26,623 nucleotides of DNA from a virus, in IMG/VR virus record IMGVR_UViG_3300020395_000087, positions 1 through 26,623 of that record. One strand, 5' to 3'. A program made the translations under genes and the position numbers. Below, piece after piece: positions 4,503 through 15,600 of the stretch; position 1 is the stretch's first letter, and the number at the start of each line of letters is the position of its first letter. The notes beneath the pieces were generated by a model that saw only the letters and a program-made list of their open reading frames with translations, did not search any database and was not told the origin of the DNA.

Positions 4503-4895
4503 ATGACGACCAAATTGTCCTTTAAGGACATTAATATCACATTTAAGAAGCATCCTGTTACTAATGACTTAGTTGTTAGTAGGGATGCTTCTGCTATTAA
4601 GCAAGCATTAACTAATTTACTGCTTACTAATAAAGGAGAGCGTCTATTCAACCCAAGATACGGATCAAGCATAAGAAGCTATCTATTTGAACCACTAGAT
4701 TATGGTACTGCAGCTCAAATACAGGCAAATATTGTTTATACTATAAACAAATTTGAACCAAGAGTAGATTTGGAAAATGTTGAAGTAACTCCAGATTATG
4801 ATAATAATGGTTTTGAAGTTGAAATGGTTTACACTATAGATGGCATTGATGCTCCACCTACTGCGGTAGACTTCTTCCTAGAACGAACGAGATAA
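4503..4895 (+). CDS. 25: baseplate wedge protein gp25 (T4-like), 130 aa
   Basis: The GPW/gp25 fold is clear: strands with FKDINITFKKHP and NDLVVSRD, a helix AIKQALTNLLLT, then the hallmark NKGERLFNPRYGSSIRSYLF (residues 43-62), then an LDYGTAAQIQANIVYTINKF helix and paired strands. In T4, gp25 (132 aa) joins gp6 and gp53 in the baseplate wedge and is the sheath-initiator-like component conserved across contractile systems (TssE in T6SS). Length matches. The stop overlaps the gp6 start by one base (TAATG). A hairpin and a late-promoter-like box directly precede it. Confidence 0.95.
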   Translation: MTTKLSFKDINITFKKHPVTNDLVVSRDASAIKQALTNLLLTNKGERLFNPRYGSSIRSYLFEPLDYGTAAQIQANIVYTINKFEPRVDLENVEVTPDYDNNGFEVEMVYTIDGIDAPPTAVDFFLERTR

Positions 4896-6694
4896 TGCCA
4901 TACACTCAATTAAACAATTTAGATTTCGTTGATATCAAAACAACTCTCAAAGAATACATGAGAGCACAAACTGATTTCAGTGATTACGATTTTGAAGGGT
5001 CAGCAATAAGCCAAATCCTTGATGTATTGGCGTATAACACGTATTACACTGCCTTCAATACAAACATGGTAGTCAATGAGTTATTTCTTGACTCAGCGAC
5101 TCTGAGAGACAATGTAGTGTCTTTAGCAAAACAGTTAGGATATAATCCTAAGTCTGTTACTGCACCTAGTGCTACTATAGATTTAGATCTAACCTTTACT
5201 CAAACTGCACCAGCAACTGTTGTGTATAAAGCTGGTAGTGGATTTGTAACAAATTATGATGATACCTTATATCGTTTCGTTTTAAATGAAGATTATGAAG
5301 TAAGTGTTGATAATAATGTTGCTTCGTTTACTGACATAAAGGTATACGAAGGTTCTTTGATGAAAATGACTACATCAGTGGATCTTTCAACAAAACAAAG
5401 ATTTATTATTGAGAATTCTTCAGTTGATACTAATACTATAAAAGTAAAGGTATATCCTTCTGGAAGTTCTGTTAATTTTGATACCTATAAATTGGCAAAT
5501 AATATATTAGATATTGGATCTGATGATAAGGTATTCTTTATTAATGAGCAAGAAGATGAAAATTACGAAATCTTCTTTGGTGATGGTGTTTTGGGAAGAA
5601 AATTAGAAGACGGTGAAGTAGTTGAAATAACTTATATCATAACAAATGGTGTTGCTACTAATGGTGCAAGTAAATTTAAGTTTAATGGTATATTAAATGA
5701 TGAGAATGGTAATGTAATACAACAACCATTTGCTAATTCTAGTTTAATTACGAAATCTATTGCTTCAGGTGGAGCAGACATTGAAAGTATTAGTAAGATT
5801 AAACACAATGCTCCTAAGTATTACGGATCACAAAACAGAGCAGTCACATCAAACGATTACAAGGCAATTGTCAGGAATTTATATCCAGCAGTGAGTGATA
5901 TTATTGTATTTGGTGGTGAAGAGCAAGAACCACCTGCATATGGTAAAGTATTCATTTCTATAAAACCAACAGAAGCATCTAGTTTGTCTTCTTATACAAA
6001 GAATGAATTGGTTAAAGAGTTAAAACAATATACTGTTGCTTCAATCAAACCAGAGTTTGTTAATCCTTCAATTCTTTATCTTGAGTTGGATAGCAAAGTA
6101 TATTATGATGGAAATCAAACAAAATTGATAGAACAGGAAATTGCTGCTAAGGTTGCAACTGGTATAACTGAATATCTTAAAACATCTGATACAGAAAAGT
6201 TTAACGGAAAGTTTAGATATAGTAAATTTATTAGTGTTATTGATAATTGCAATAATTCTATTAATTCTAATGATACTAATATTATTATGAGAAAGGATTT
6301 TATAGCACAGATAAATTCATCTTCATACTATGAAGTATGTTTCCAAAATAAATTCCTTAAAGATTGTGATAGTTCCGTTGTTTCATCCACTGGAATGACA
6401 GTATTTGAATATCCAGAGTATACAACTTACTTAGAGGATAGAGATGGCAAAATAGTCCTATATAGACTAGATTCCTTAACTGGTGAAAAGATATTGTTAG
6501 ATGATTCTGTGGGAACCGTTGATTATGAAAAAGGTGAAGTTCAATTGTACGACTTTACTATTTTAAAAGGTACTTATTCTGATAATCGTATTGAGTTACG
6601 AGTCAAACCTGCTAATAAAGATATTGAAGTTAAACGTGAGGCATATCTAGACGTAGATGTGTCAAAGAGTAAATTTATTGCATATAAAGAGTGA
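4895..6694 (+). CDS. 6: baseplate wedge protein gp6 (T4-like), 599 aa
   Basis: The N-terminus (residues 4-84) matches T4 gp6: a DFSDYDFEGSAISQILDVLA helix with YNTYYTAFNTNM, then TLRDNVVSLAKQLGYNP. Residues about 227-258 carry the baseplate_J signature (FGDGVLGRKLEDGEVVEITY, then NGVATNGAS). Residues about 290-410 hold the second conserved block (GGADIESISKIKHNAPKYYG, NRAVTSNDYKAIV). In T4, gp6 (660 aa) forms dimers that make the continuous inner ring of the baseplate wedges and contacts gp7 and gp25. The start overlaps the gp25 stop by one base; the stop overlaps the next gene as GTGA. The C-terminal part from about residue 480 is less conserved and resembles short strands of the neighbouring proteins. 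Confidence 0.94.
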   Translation: MPYTQLNNLDFVDIKTTLKEYMRAQTDFSDYDFEGSAISQILDVLAYNTYYTAFNTNMVVNELFLDSATLRDNVVSLAKQLGYNPKSVTAPSATIDLDLTFTQTAPATVVYKAGSGFVTNYDDTLYRFVLNEDYEVSVDNNVASFTDIKVYEGSLMKMTTSVDLSTKQRFIIENSSVDTNTIKVKVYPSGSSVNFDTYKLANNILDIGSDDKVFFINEQEDENYEIFFGDGVLGRKLEDGEVVEITYIITNGVATNGASKFKFNGILNDENGNVIQQPFANSSLITKSIASGGADIESISKIKHNAPKYYGSQNRAVTSNDYKAIVRNLYPAVSDIIVFGGEEQEPPAYGKVFISIKPTEASSLSSYTKNELVKELKQYTVASIKPEFVNPSILYLELDSKVYYDGNQTKLIEQEIAAKVATGITEYLKTSDTEKFNGKFRYSKFISVIDNCNNSINSNDTNIIMRKDFIAQINSSSYYEVCFQNKFLKDCDSSVVSSTGMTVFEYPEYTTYLEDRDGKIVLYRLDSLTGEKILLDDSVGTVDYEKGEVQLYDFTILKGTYSDNRIELRVKPANKDIEVKREAYLDVDVSKSKFIAYKE

Positions 6695-9600
6695 TAAAGA
6701 CTGCAAATAAGATCTCATTTTTAATTGAGTCTCAATTACCAGATTTCATAAACGAAGAGTATGAACTTTTTAGTAAGTTCATACAAAAGTATTATGAGCA
6801 ATTAGAGATTCAAGGACAACCTTTGGATATTATTAGTAATATCCAGAGTTATCGTGATATTGATTTTTATGAAAATGATATATTAAAGCAGTCAACTACA
6901 CTGGTTGGAGTACTTAGTGATGCAGACACTGTTATAACAGTAGATGATGCTACTTCATTCCCAGAGAAAGGTGGGTATATTAAGATAGATGATGAGATAT
7001 GTTTTTATGATAGTAGAAATGAAACACAGTTTTTAGATGTAAGTCGTGGTGTAAGTGGTAATACGACTTTAGGAGATTTATATACCAAGAGTAATTTTGT
7101 AACAACACAAGCTACTACTCATGTAAATGGTAGTACTGTACAAAATATTAGTAATTTATTTTTATATGCTCTTGTAAAGAGTTTTGAAAAGCAATATCTT
7201 GCAGATTTTCCAGAAGCATATTTAAAAGAAGAAGTTGATAAGAGAACATTAATAAAGAATATAACTAGTTTTTATCAATCAAAGGGTACTGATAATTCAA
7301 TTAAATTCTTATTCAAATGTTTAATTAAAGATGATCCTAATCCATCTATCTTATATCCTAGAGATTTCACAATTAAGTCTTCTGATTCCACTTGGATTAA
7401 TAACTATTCTTTAAAGGTAAAGATTGTAAGTGGCAATCCTGTTGATTTAATAGGTAATAAAATTGTTCAAACTACTGGTATATACGCTTCTGCGATAGTT
7501 GATAATGTTACATATACTGGAAAATATGATGGTGATGATTTATACGAGATAATTCTTGCAGAAGATACTATAAATGGATCTTTTAGTATTGCAAATAAAA
7601 CAAAGTTAACAAAGGATATTACATCTTTAGATACCATTGGTAATAGAGTTAATGTATTCTCTACTCTTGGTTGGGATAAGGAAGGGCAATTCTTTATAGA
7701 TGGAGAAAAATTTTCATATAAAGAAAAGAACGTAAATCAATTTGTTATATCAGATAGAACCTCTAATGGTATTCATTCTGTAGGATCTATAGTAACTTAT
7801 GGAGATACTGTATCTGGTTCCAATGTAACTATGTTGGTTTATGGTATTTTTTATGGTGTTGAAAATACCAAAAGTGTTCCTTATTCAAATGTTGGTGATA
7901 CAATTGATATTTCGGAACCAGGTTTTACTACTGATGATGTAAGAATTCTTGATAGTCAAAATAACATTAGGTGGGAATTGTATGGAATTACACCTGCTGT
8001 ACCTGAATTAAATTCTAATGTTTCAGCAATATATGAAGATGATGATTCTTATTATATTGCATCTTCTGGTTGGCCTTCTCATGTTATAGGAGCAGGTATA
8101 TCAACTGGTGGAACTGATCAGAAATATTTAAAAATTATTAGGAAGAGACCTATTTCTACAACTGAGTCTTATGAGACTAAGTATAGAGATGTTGGTATTG
8201 CTATTAATGGTATTCCATTTCTAAGTTATAAGGATGAAGATGTTGTTTATAGTGGTGCTATTGAAAGTATCTCTATAATCAATAGGGGTACTGGGTATAA
8301 TAATGCTCCTTTTGTATTGGTAAATAATACTCCAAATATAGCACGTGCAAAACTTGCTGGTCAGGTTGTTGAATCAGTAGTTGTTGATGTTCCTGGTGAG
8401 TATGATATTATACCAACAGTAGATATTGTATCTGGTAGGAATGCTAAAGCAACTGCTGTTGTTACCAATGGAGAAATAACAAGTCTTATTATTGATAATC
8501 CTGGTGAGTACTATTCACATCCACCACAAATTAGAATAGCAGATAAAGTGGGTAAGGGTAGGTATGCAAGTTATATTGCAGAAGTTTCAACTTCTGGTCA
8601 GATTACTGGGTTTACAAAAATAACTGGTGGAAGTCTTTATACACATGGTAATGTTGTTGTTGATATTATTCCAGATGGATCTGGTGCTACTGGAATTGCA
8701 TCTATAAAAGAATGGAGAAAAGATAGGTATTATAAGCATAATATTACAAATTCAAATCTAGACTTTGATAATGGATATAAGTTTGATAATATTATTCCTT
8801 CCAAGGGACACGGATATGCTTATTATGCTTCTCCCTCTACGTTAAGAACAAATGATAATGGAGGATCTCATTCACCTATTCTTGGATTTGCATACGATGG
8901 AAATCCTATCTATGGTGCTTATGGGTATTATGAACCATTAGATTCTACTAGTGCTATTTCTCAGATGACATCTAGTTACTCTTTGAATACAGCAAGAGTA
9001 GGTGGACCAGCAGAGGATTCTTCTAATCCATTAGGTTCTTTTATTAATGATTATACTTATATTCCTGGATACGGAACATTAGATGAAAATAATGGACGTT
9101 TTTGTGTTACACCAGAATTTCCTGATGGTACTTATGCATATTTTGTTACTGTTAATAGTTCTAATGAACCCGTATTCCCATATATTATAGGAAAGAATTA
9201 TTATTCTATACCAATAGATTCTAATTATAATTCAGAGATATCTCAAGATGATATACCAAATACAGCTTTAAGGTTGAGAACAGGTGGTATTGATAAGAAT
9301 GGGGATTTAACTACTGCTCAAATTGCTGAAGTAACTAGAGGAACTGTATCATCTGCTACAATTGCTAGTAGTGGAAATAATTTTTCTGTTGGTAATAAAT
9401 TAGTTATTGATAACAGTAATACTGGAGGATCTGGTGTTGTTGGTGAGGTTTCTTCTGTTAAAGGGAGTAGTGTTGTATCATTAGATTCTCAGTCTTCTAA
9501 GGTTCTTTATTTTGATCTTAGTAATATCGGATACCTTTTTGCTGGAGATACCATTACACAAGCAAATACTGGTGCTACAGGAACTTTAATTGGTGATGTT

Positions 9601-12600
9601 ATATCTGCTAAGACATTTGTTTTAAAGAATGTAACAGGAACATTTAATAGTACAGATGTACTATCTTCTAATACTGAAGTTGTTTCTTTGATATTAGATA
9701 AAAGTTCCTCTTATAGTAAAGGAGCTATAGTAGTATTGGAAGATGGTATAGCTGTTGAACCTGTTGCTAGGGGAGAAGTTTTAGAATCAACAACAAATCA
9801 AAATAGTGTAAAATTAAAAGTTACAAAAACAGGGTTTGTTCCTTCAACTACTTTGTTCTTATCAAGTGAAAATTTAAATGATACTACTGGATCTAAGATT
9901 TTCTCTATTACACCATTAAGTTCAAATCTTTCAATATTTGAAATAACTGATAATGTAGCTTTACTTACTACTTCAGTACCACATAATGTTAATGTTGGAG
10001 CAGATATTGATGTTGATATAAATCCAGATGATAATACAACAACAACTAATTATTTTGTAAGAAGTAGAATATATCAAGAAGTAACCCTTAAAAACCTAGT
10101 CATATCAAGGGTTCTCAGCGATACAGGAATTGGAAGAAGTGAGATTCTCAATAGTGGTGCAAATTATACAGATGATGTTTATGAGAATATAGCATTAACT
10201 GGTGGAACTGGTAATGGTGCTAAAGCAAAAATCACAGTTCAGAACAATCTTGTAACAAAAGTAGAGATAACTGAAAAAGGTACTGGTTATAATAAATTTG
10301 ATCTTCTTACTGTAGGAGATACAGCTTTAGCTAAGACTGATACAAGTGAACCAAGGCTAGCAGTTCGTGTTGACCATGTTGGTTTCTCATCTGAAAATTC
10401 TAAATTACATCTTGATAGTTCTTTAGATATAAAAATTAATGATCATCTTATAATAGGTGATGAAATTGTCAAGGTAGAAGGTATTGTAGACAATACTGTT
10501 ATAGTTCAAAGAGGATCTAATAAGGTAGATCATTTTGATGGTGCTGTTGTTGCAGTGAATGATCCAGGGTATAACCTCTCTAGTGGATATAAAATTAATA
10601 GTACTGGTGTTGTTACCGAGGATTCTAATAATGCAATTGTATTATCGTATGATTCAGTAACACAAAAAGTGGTATTTGTTTATGATTACAATCAATCATT
10701 GACCAGTATTGATTCTTTATCATTAACATCAGTATTTTTTGATGAGAGTTCTCCAAAATCTAGACTGGTAGAGATTGAGAGTTATTCATCTCCACAGATA
10801 TATTTTGAGTTTTCCACAGATGGATCTACATTTACTAGAAATCCTATAATTGATATTAAGAAATATTACAAATATAACTTTGATGTTACTCATTCATCAA
10901 TGACTGGTAAGAAGTTTAATATTTCTCCTAGTATTAATTTTAATATAGTTACTCCTGAGTTATTAAAGGTTCCACCTTTGATTGATCTTAAATTAGGATT
11001 TGGAGCAAGAACAGATTCCAATACTTATACAAATAAAGAAGAAGTATATTATTCAAAATACTATTATTATGATGAAAATGGTATAGTTTCTAGTGAAGGA
11101 TCTTATTTTAATATAGTTGAAGATCCTTTACAAGGATCTAAAAAATCTTTATATACAACATCTATAGATATAGTATATTTAACTGGTGTAAAAGCACCTC
11201 ATGATGGCAGTGGATCTATTTCGTATACTACTAAGTCATCATTTGCTGTTGGTGAAATAGCATCTGTTAATATAGTAAATATTGGTCGTGATTATAGTAG
11301 GATACCAATAGTAACAGGAATCTATAATAATGATGGTGTTGTTGATAAAAATGTAGAATGTTATTTAAGTAGTAATGATATTGGTATTCCAACTAGTATC
11401 AAGATATTTAATAATGGTGGATTATATCATAATGATTTTTCATTACAATCTACTTTTAAATCTAATTCTGTATTGATTCTAAAATCAATATCAAAAAAAT
11501 TACCAATTTATAGAAAAGGTGAGATTGTAATTCAAAAAATTAATAATGTAGAAGTTGCTAGAGCAAGAGTTACTTCATGGATTGAAGGATCTAATATTCT
11601 TATAGTTGATAGAGTTACAGGGATTTTTAGAAAAGATCAAGATGTTATTGGTCTTGGAACTTATGAAACTGCCAAATTAAAAAGTATTAGTTTTACGAAA
11701 TTTTCTCCTGTTATTAAAACTTATTTTGATAACTTAGGTTACTATGGTTCTGATTATGGTAAGATTAGTGATTCCAATCAGAAGATTCATGATTCATACT
11801 ATTATCAAGATTATTCTTATTTGATAAAATCAAAGACTCCTGTTGATAATTGGAGATCTTTAATTAAAGAAACTACTCATCCAGCTGGATTCCAATTATT
11901 CGGTGAAGTATTAATTGAATCATCTGGACAAAATAGAATGCCAGGAAACACTAGTGTTAGTAGAGTTAGTGTTATACAAGCATGGAATCCAGAAAAGAAT
12001 AAGATTACAGTACAGAGTACTAAGAAACAGATTACTCAAAATATTGTACTGATGAAGAACCTTAATGTTGAGAAGGGTGTTGGTTCTGCATCTCTTGATA
12101 CAGCAAGTCTTTCTGAGATTAGTGCTGGTAATATATTCTTAGATGCTCCTTTCAATGGATCTCTTACAAATAAAGGTAATTTAGAAGGTAGAACAACATT
12201 TACATTAAAAGATATTAATGGACATATAGTAAGACCATATAATGAGCAGTCATTGATTATTACTTTGGATGGTATATTACAGGAACCTGGTGTTTCTTAT
12301 ACTATTTCTGGAGATCAAATTACTTTTGCTCAACCTCCATTAGGACCATCTGTTAAGAATGAACAAGATATTCCTGGTGTTACATTCTATGGTAAATTAT
12401 TTGAGTTTAAGAAAGATAGTTTAAATCAGAGATATCTTAAGAAGATTAGAAATATTTTCCAGAGGACTGGAACTTGGATAGATGCTGCTAATCAGCTTGA
12501 GATGAATAGAACATTTATTCAAGAAGAAACACTTGGTTATATTAAGAATAAGTATCCAGTATTATCATGGGGATCTTTAGAGTCTAAGTGTATAAGAGAT

Positions 12601-15600
12601 ATAGGATTGTTTGTTGATGCTGTAGCACATGATTTGAGATTTGGAGGAAATGAAAAGACTATTCTTGCTGCTGAATCTTATTTTACTAATGATACTCTTA
12701 CATCTTTAATAGGTGATGCAGTCTTAGTTGATCCTACTAAACCTAATGGAGATAAGATTTCTGAGTTAGAAGCAACTATAGAAGCATTCAGTTACATGAA
12801 TCGTCTTGCTAAGTTAGCAATGAGGAACTGGGATTATATTGATCGTCAGGTTTCTTGGACTCCTGGTACTAACCAAGTTACTATTAGTGACACAAATAAT
12901 ATTGCTTTGGGTATGAGAGTTAGTGCTGGTAGGGCATTTCCTAAAGAAGCAAGAGTTATTCAAATTGTTGATGATAGAAATATCAGAATTGGAAGAAAAT
13001 TATCTGATACAGAAGTAGAAAATATAAATTCTCTTCCTCTTGCAGAGACATCAGTAAATATCATTTCTGATAATACTACTCTTGATGATAATACAAATAC
13101 AGTTAGTTCTATAACTCAGGTTGGGGAAGGTTTCTATCTTCGTATTGGATCATCAGTTTATTATGCTTTAACACCAGCTGATTCTGCTCTTCCTTCAGAT
13201 AATGCTCAAATGATATTCTCATTTAGTCCTCTTAATGATGGTACTTATTATGATGCTTCGTTGTTAATTGAAAGGAACAAGTCTGATATTATTGCTTCTG
13301 CTATTGCTGCTGTTGATGCTAAGTATCCATCACATGCTGTTACAGGATATACTGCTAAGTGTGAAAGAGATTTGGGATATTTAATTGATGCTGTTAATTA
13401 CTCATTGAGATATGGTGGAAATGAAAAGATAATTCACTTTGCAAGAAGTTTCTTTGTTGGAAATGATATGACTCACTTGTATGGTGAGTTACCAGAAGCT
13501 TTATATGCTTTCCATCAAGCAAGAGATTTGATGATAAAAGCAATGAGAAATCAAGGTGCTGTTACTGATAGTTCAATTCGTATTGATAATCAAGTACCTT
13601 TGTGTGCTCAAATTGAAAGTGCAATAGCAACATATGTTTCTAGTGTTGAAGTTATTCTTGAGAGAGGAGTTAATGCGGTTGCGTTAATAAGACAGAATGA
13701 TAATGATAGTGGATATTGGTCAAATACACAGTCTTATACAAATATTAATATACTACCAGATCCACAATTAGTTAATGGGGTACTGAAAGAATGTGAAGAT
13801 GTCTCTTCTGCATTAGATTCTTTATATGAGAATGTTAAGCAAACATTAAATACAGGAGTTGGAACTTCATCTATATCTAAACCAGATTACATTAATAACG
13901 AAAATAATATATTTGAATTATATTATACCGATGGAACTGCTGTTGATACTGAAGTCAATGAAGATCTATTTGTAGCATTAAGTGGGGTTTTACAACACAC
14001 AACTTCTTATTATATTGATAGAACTACTGTACCAAATAAGATTGTTTTTGATGCTCCACCTATTTGGGGTCAGAATGAAAATACAAAAACAGTTTATGAA
14101 CCATTAGCTGTTGAAAAATTCTTTGCTCATGGAGTAGGTGCTTATCTTAGATGTACTATTAATACTAGTGATACTAAAGGATCTAACGGTCCATTTTTAA
14201 TTCTTGATTCTAAAGATGAGTCTAAGATAATTAGTGCTCCAGAATTTGCGTTAGTCTTTATTGATGGTGTATTACAAAAAGAAAAAGATTCTTATATTAT
14301 AAATGGACCTACTATTACTTTTAACAGAAAGATTTACAAAGGTAATAATGTTGAAATGATTGTTCTTTATGGAAGAGATTTAGATTCTTCTGTTAGTCTT
14401 TATGATTTTGAGTCTAATGAGTATTATAATGAGATTCTATTGACTTGTGATGCTGGATCTACTAACGATTTTGCTGCTTGGAAGAAGTGGTTTGGTTTAT
14501 CACACGATGATCATCAAGTAGCATATCAAAAGATAAATGGAGAAAAGGTCTTTATAGGTAATGTAAAGACATACACTACAACTAATCAGAAATTGATTAT
14601 TAATCTTTCTGGTAATAATCCTGCAATGGATGGATCATCAATATTCTTCTCTGGTACAGATAATTTCTTTGGTGCGGAAGATTTCAATGATGAGTATGAA
14701 TTAACAGGAACAACTAATACAATTTCAGTAGTAAGAAACAGTTATAATGATTATAGAATGCAGAGAAATTCTGCTAGATGGTTATATGGATCTAAGAAAG
14801 CAGATAAGTCTTTCTATGAAAAACATAGAGGTAGTGCTAACTTAATTGCTGGAGATTCTATTAGAATACATGGTGAAGATAATTATAGAACTATAAAAGA
14901 ACTTCCTCAGTACGTAAGTCCTAAAACTTATAATTCTGGTGATGAGGTATCAAATAATTTCTTTGGATCTTGTTTTACTACAGATTATATTGGTAATAGA
15001 AGAGGAGAAGGTCTTTCAGTTACCTGTCAAGTGACTAATGGTGAAGTATCTTCTATTACTTGGAATAAGACTACTTACAATGCACAAAATCAAGTTGAAA
15101 AACGTAGTGATGCCAAGGGTTATGATACTACACCAATATTACATTTCATCCCTACAGATCAGAAAGGTGGTGGAGCAAGAGCTGAGGTTATTGTATGTGA
15201 CGGTGAGATTGTTGATATAGTATTAACAAATTCTGGTTCTGGTTATACTACGGCTCCAACAGTTGTTACTGCAAGACAATATGATCTTATTAAACAACGT
15301 GGAAGAAAAATTGATAGTTTAATTAATATAAAGGTAGAAACTGAGTTACTATACAATACGTTCCCAGGAACGATTATTCCTGTTGATATTACTCCTATTA
15401 GAGGAACTGATCCTGTTTCTCCAATTCCACTTGATCCAAACCTTCCTGGTGATAAAGATCCAGACGGATATGTACGTTCTTCATTAGCTTCTTCTAATCA
15501 TATTCAAATTACTGAATTTATTAATAGAAGATTGGATGTACCTTCTCCTGATGGAAAAACACTTGAAGTTAATAGGTATTTCCCAACAGTAGTTGATTCT

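Noticed and set aside
14290-14310. TATAAATG string inside the gp7-like gene as a late promoter
   Set aside because: It lies in the middle of a coding domain with no gene start nearby. It shows that near-matches occur by chance in this A+T-rich sequence.
15038-15220. 60-residue + strand frame inside the gp7-like gene
   Set aside because: It is a shadow of the long gene with low-complexity Leu-rich product and no ribosome site.
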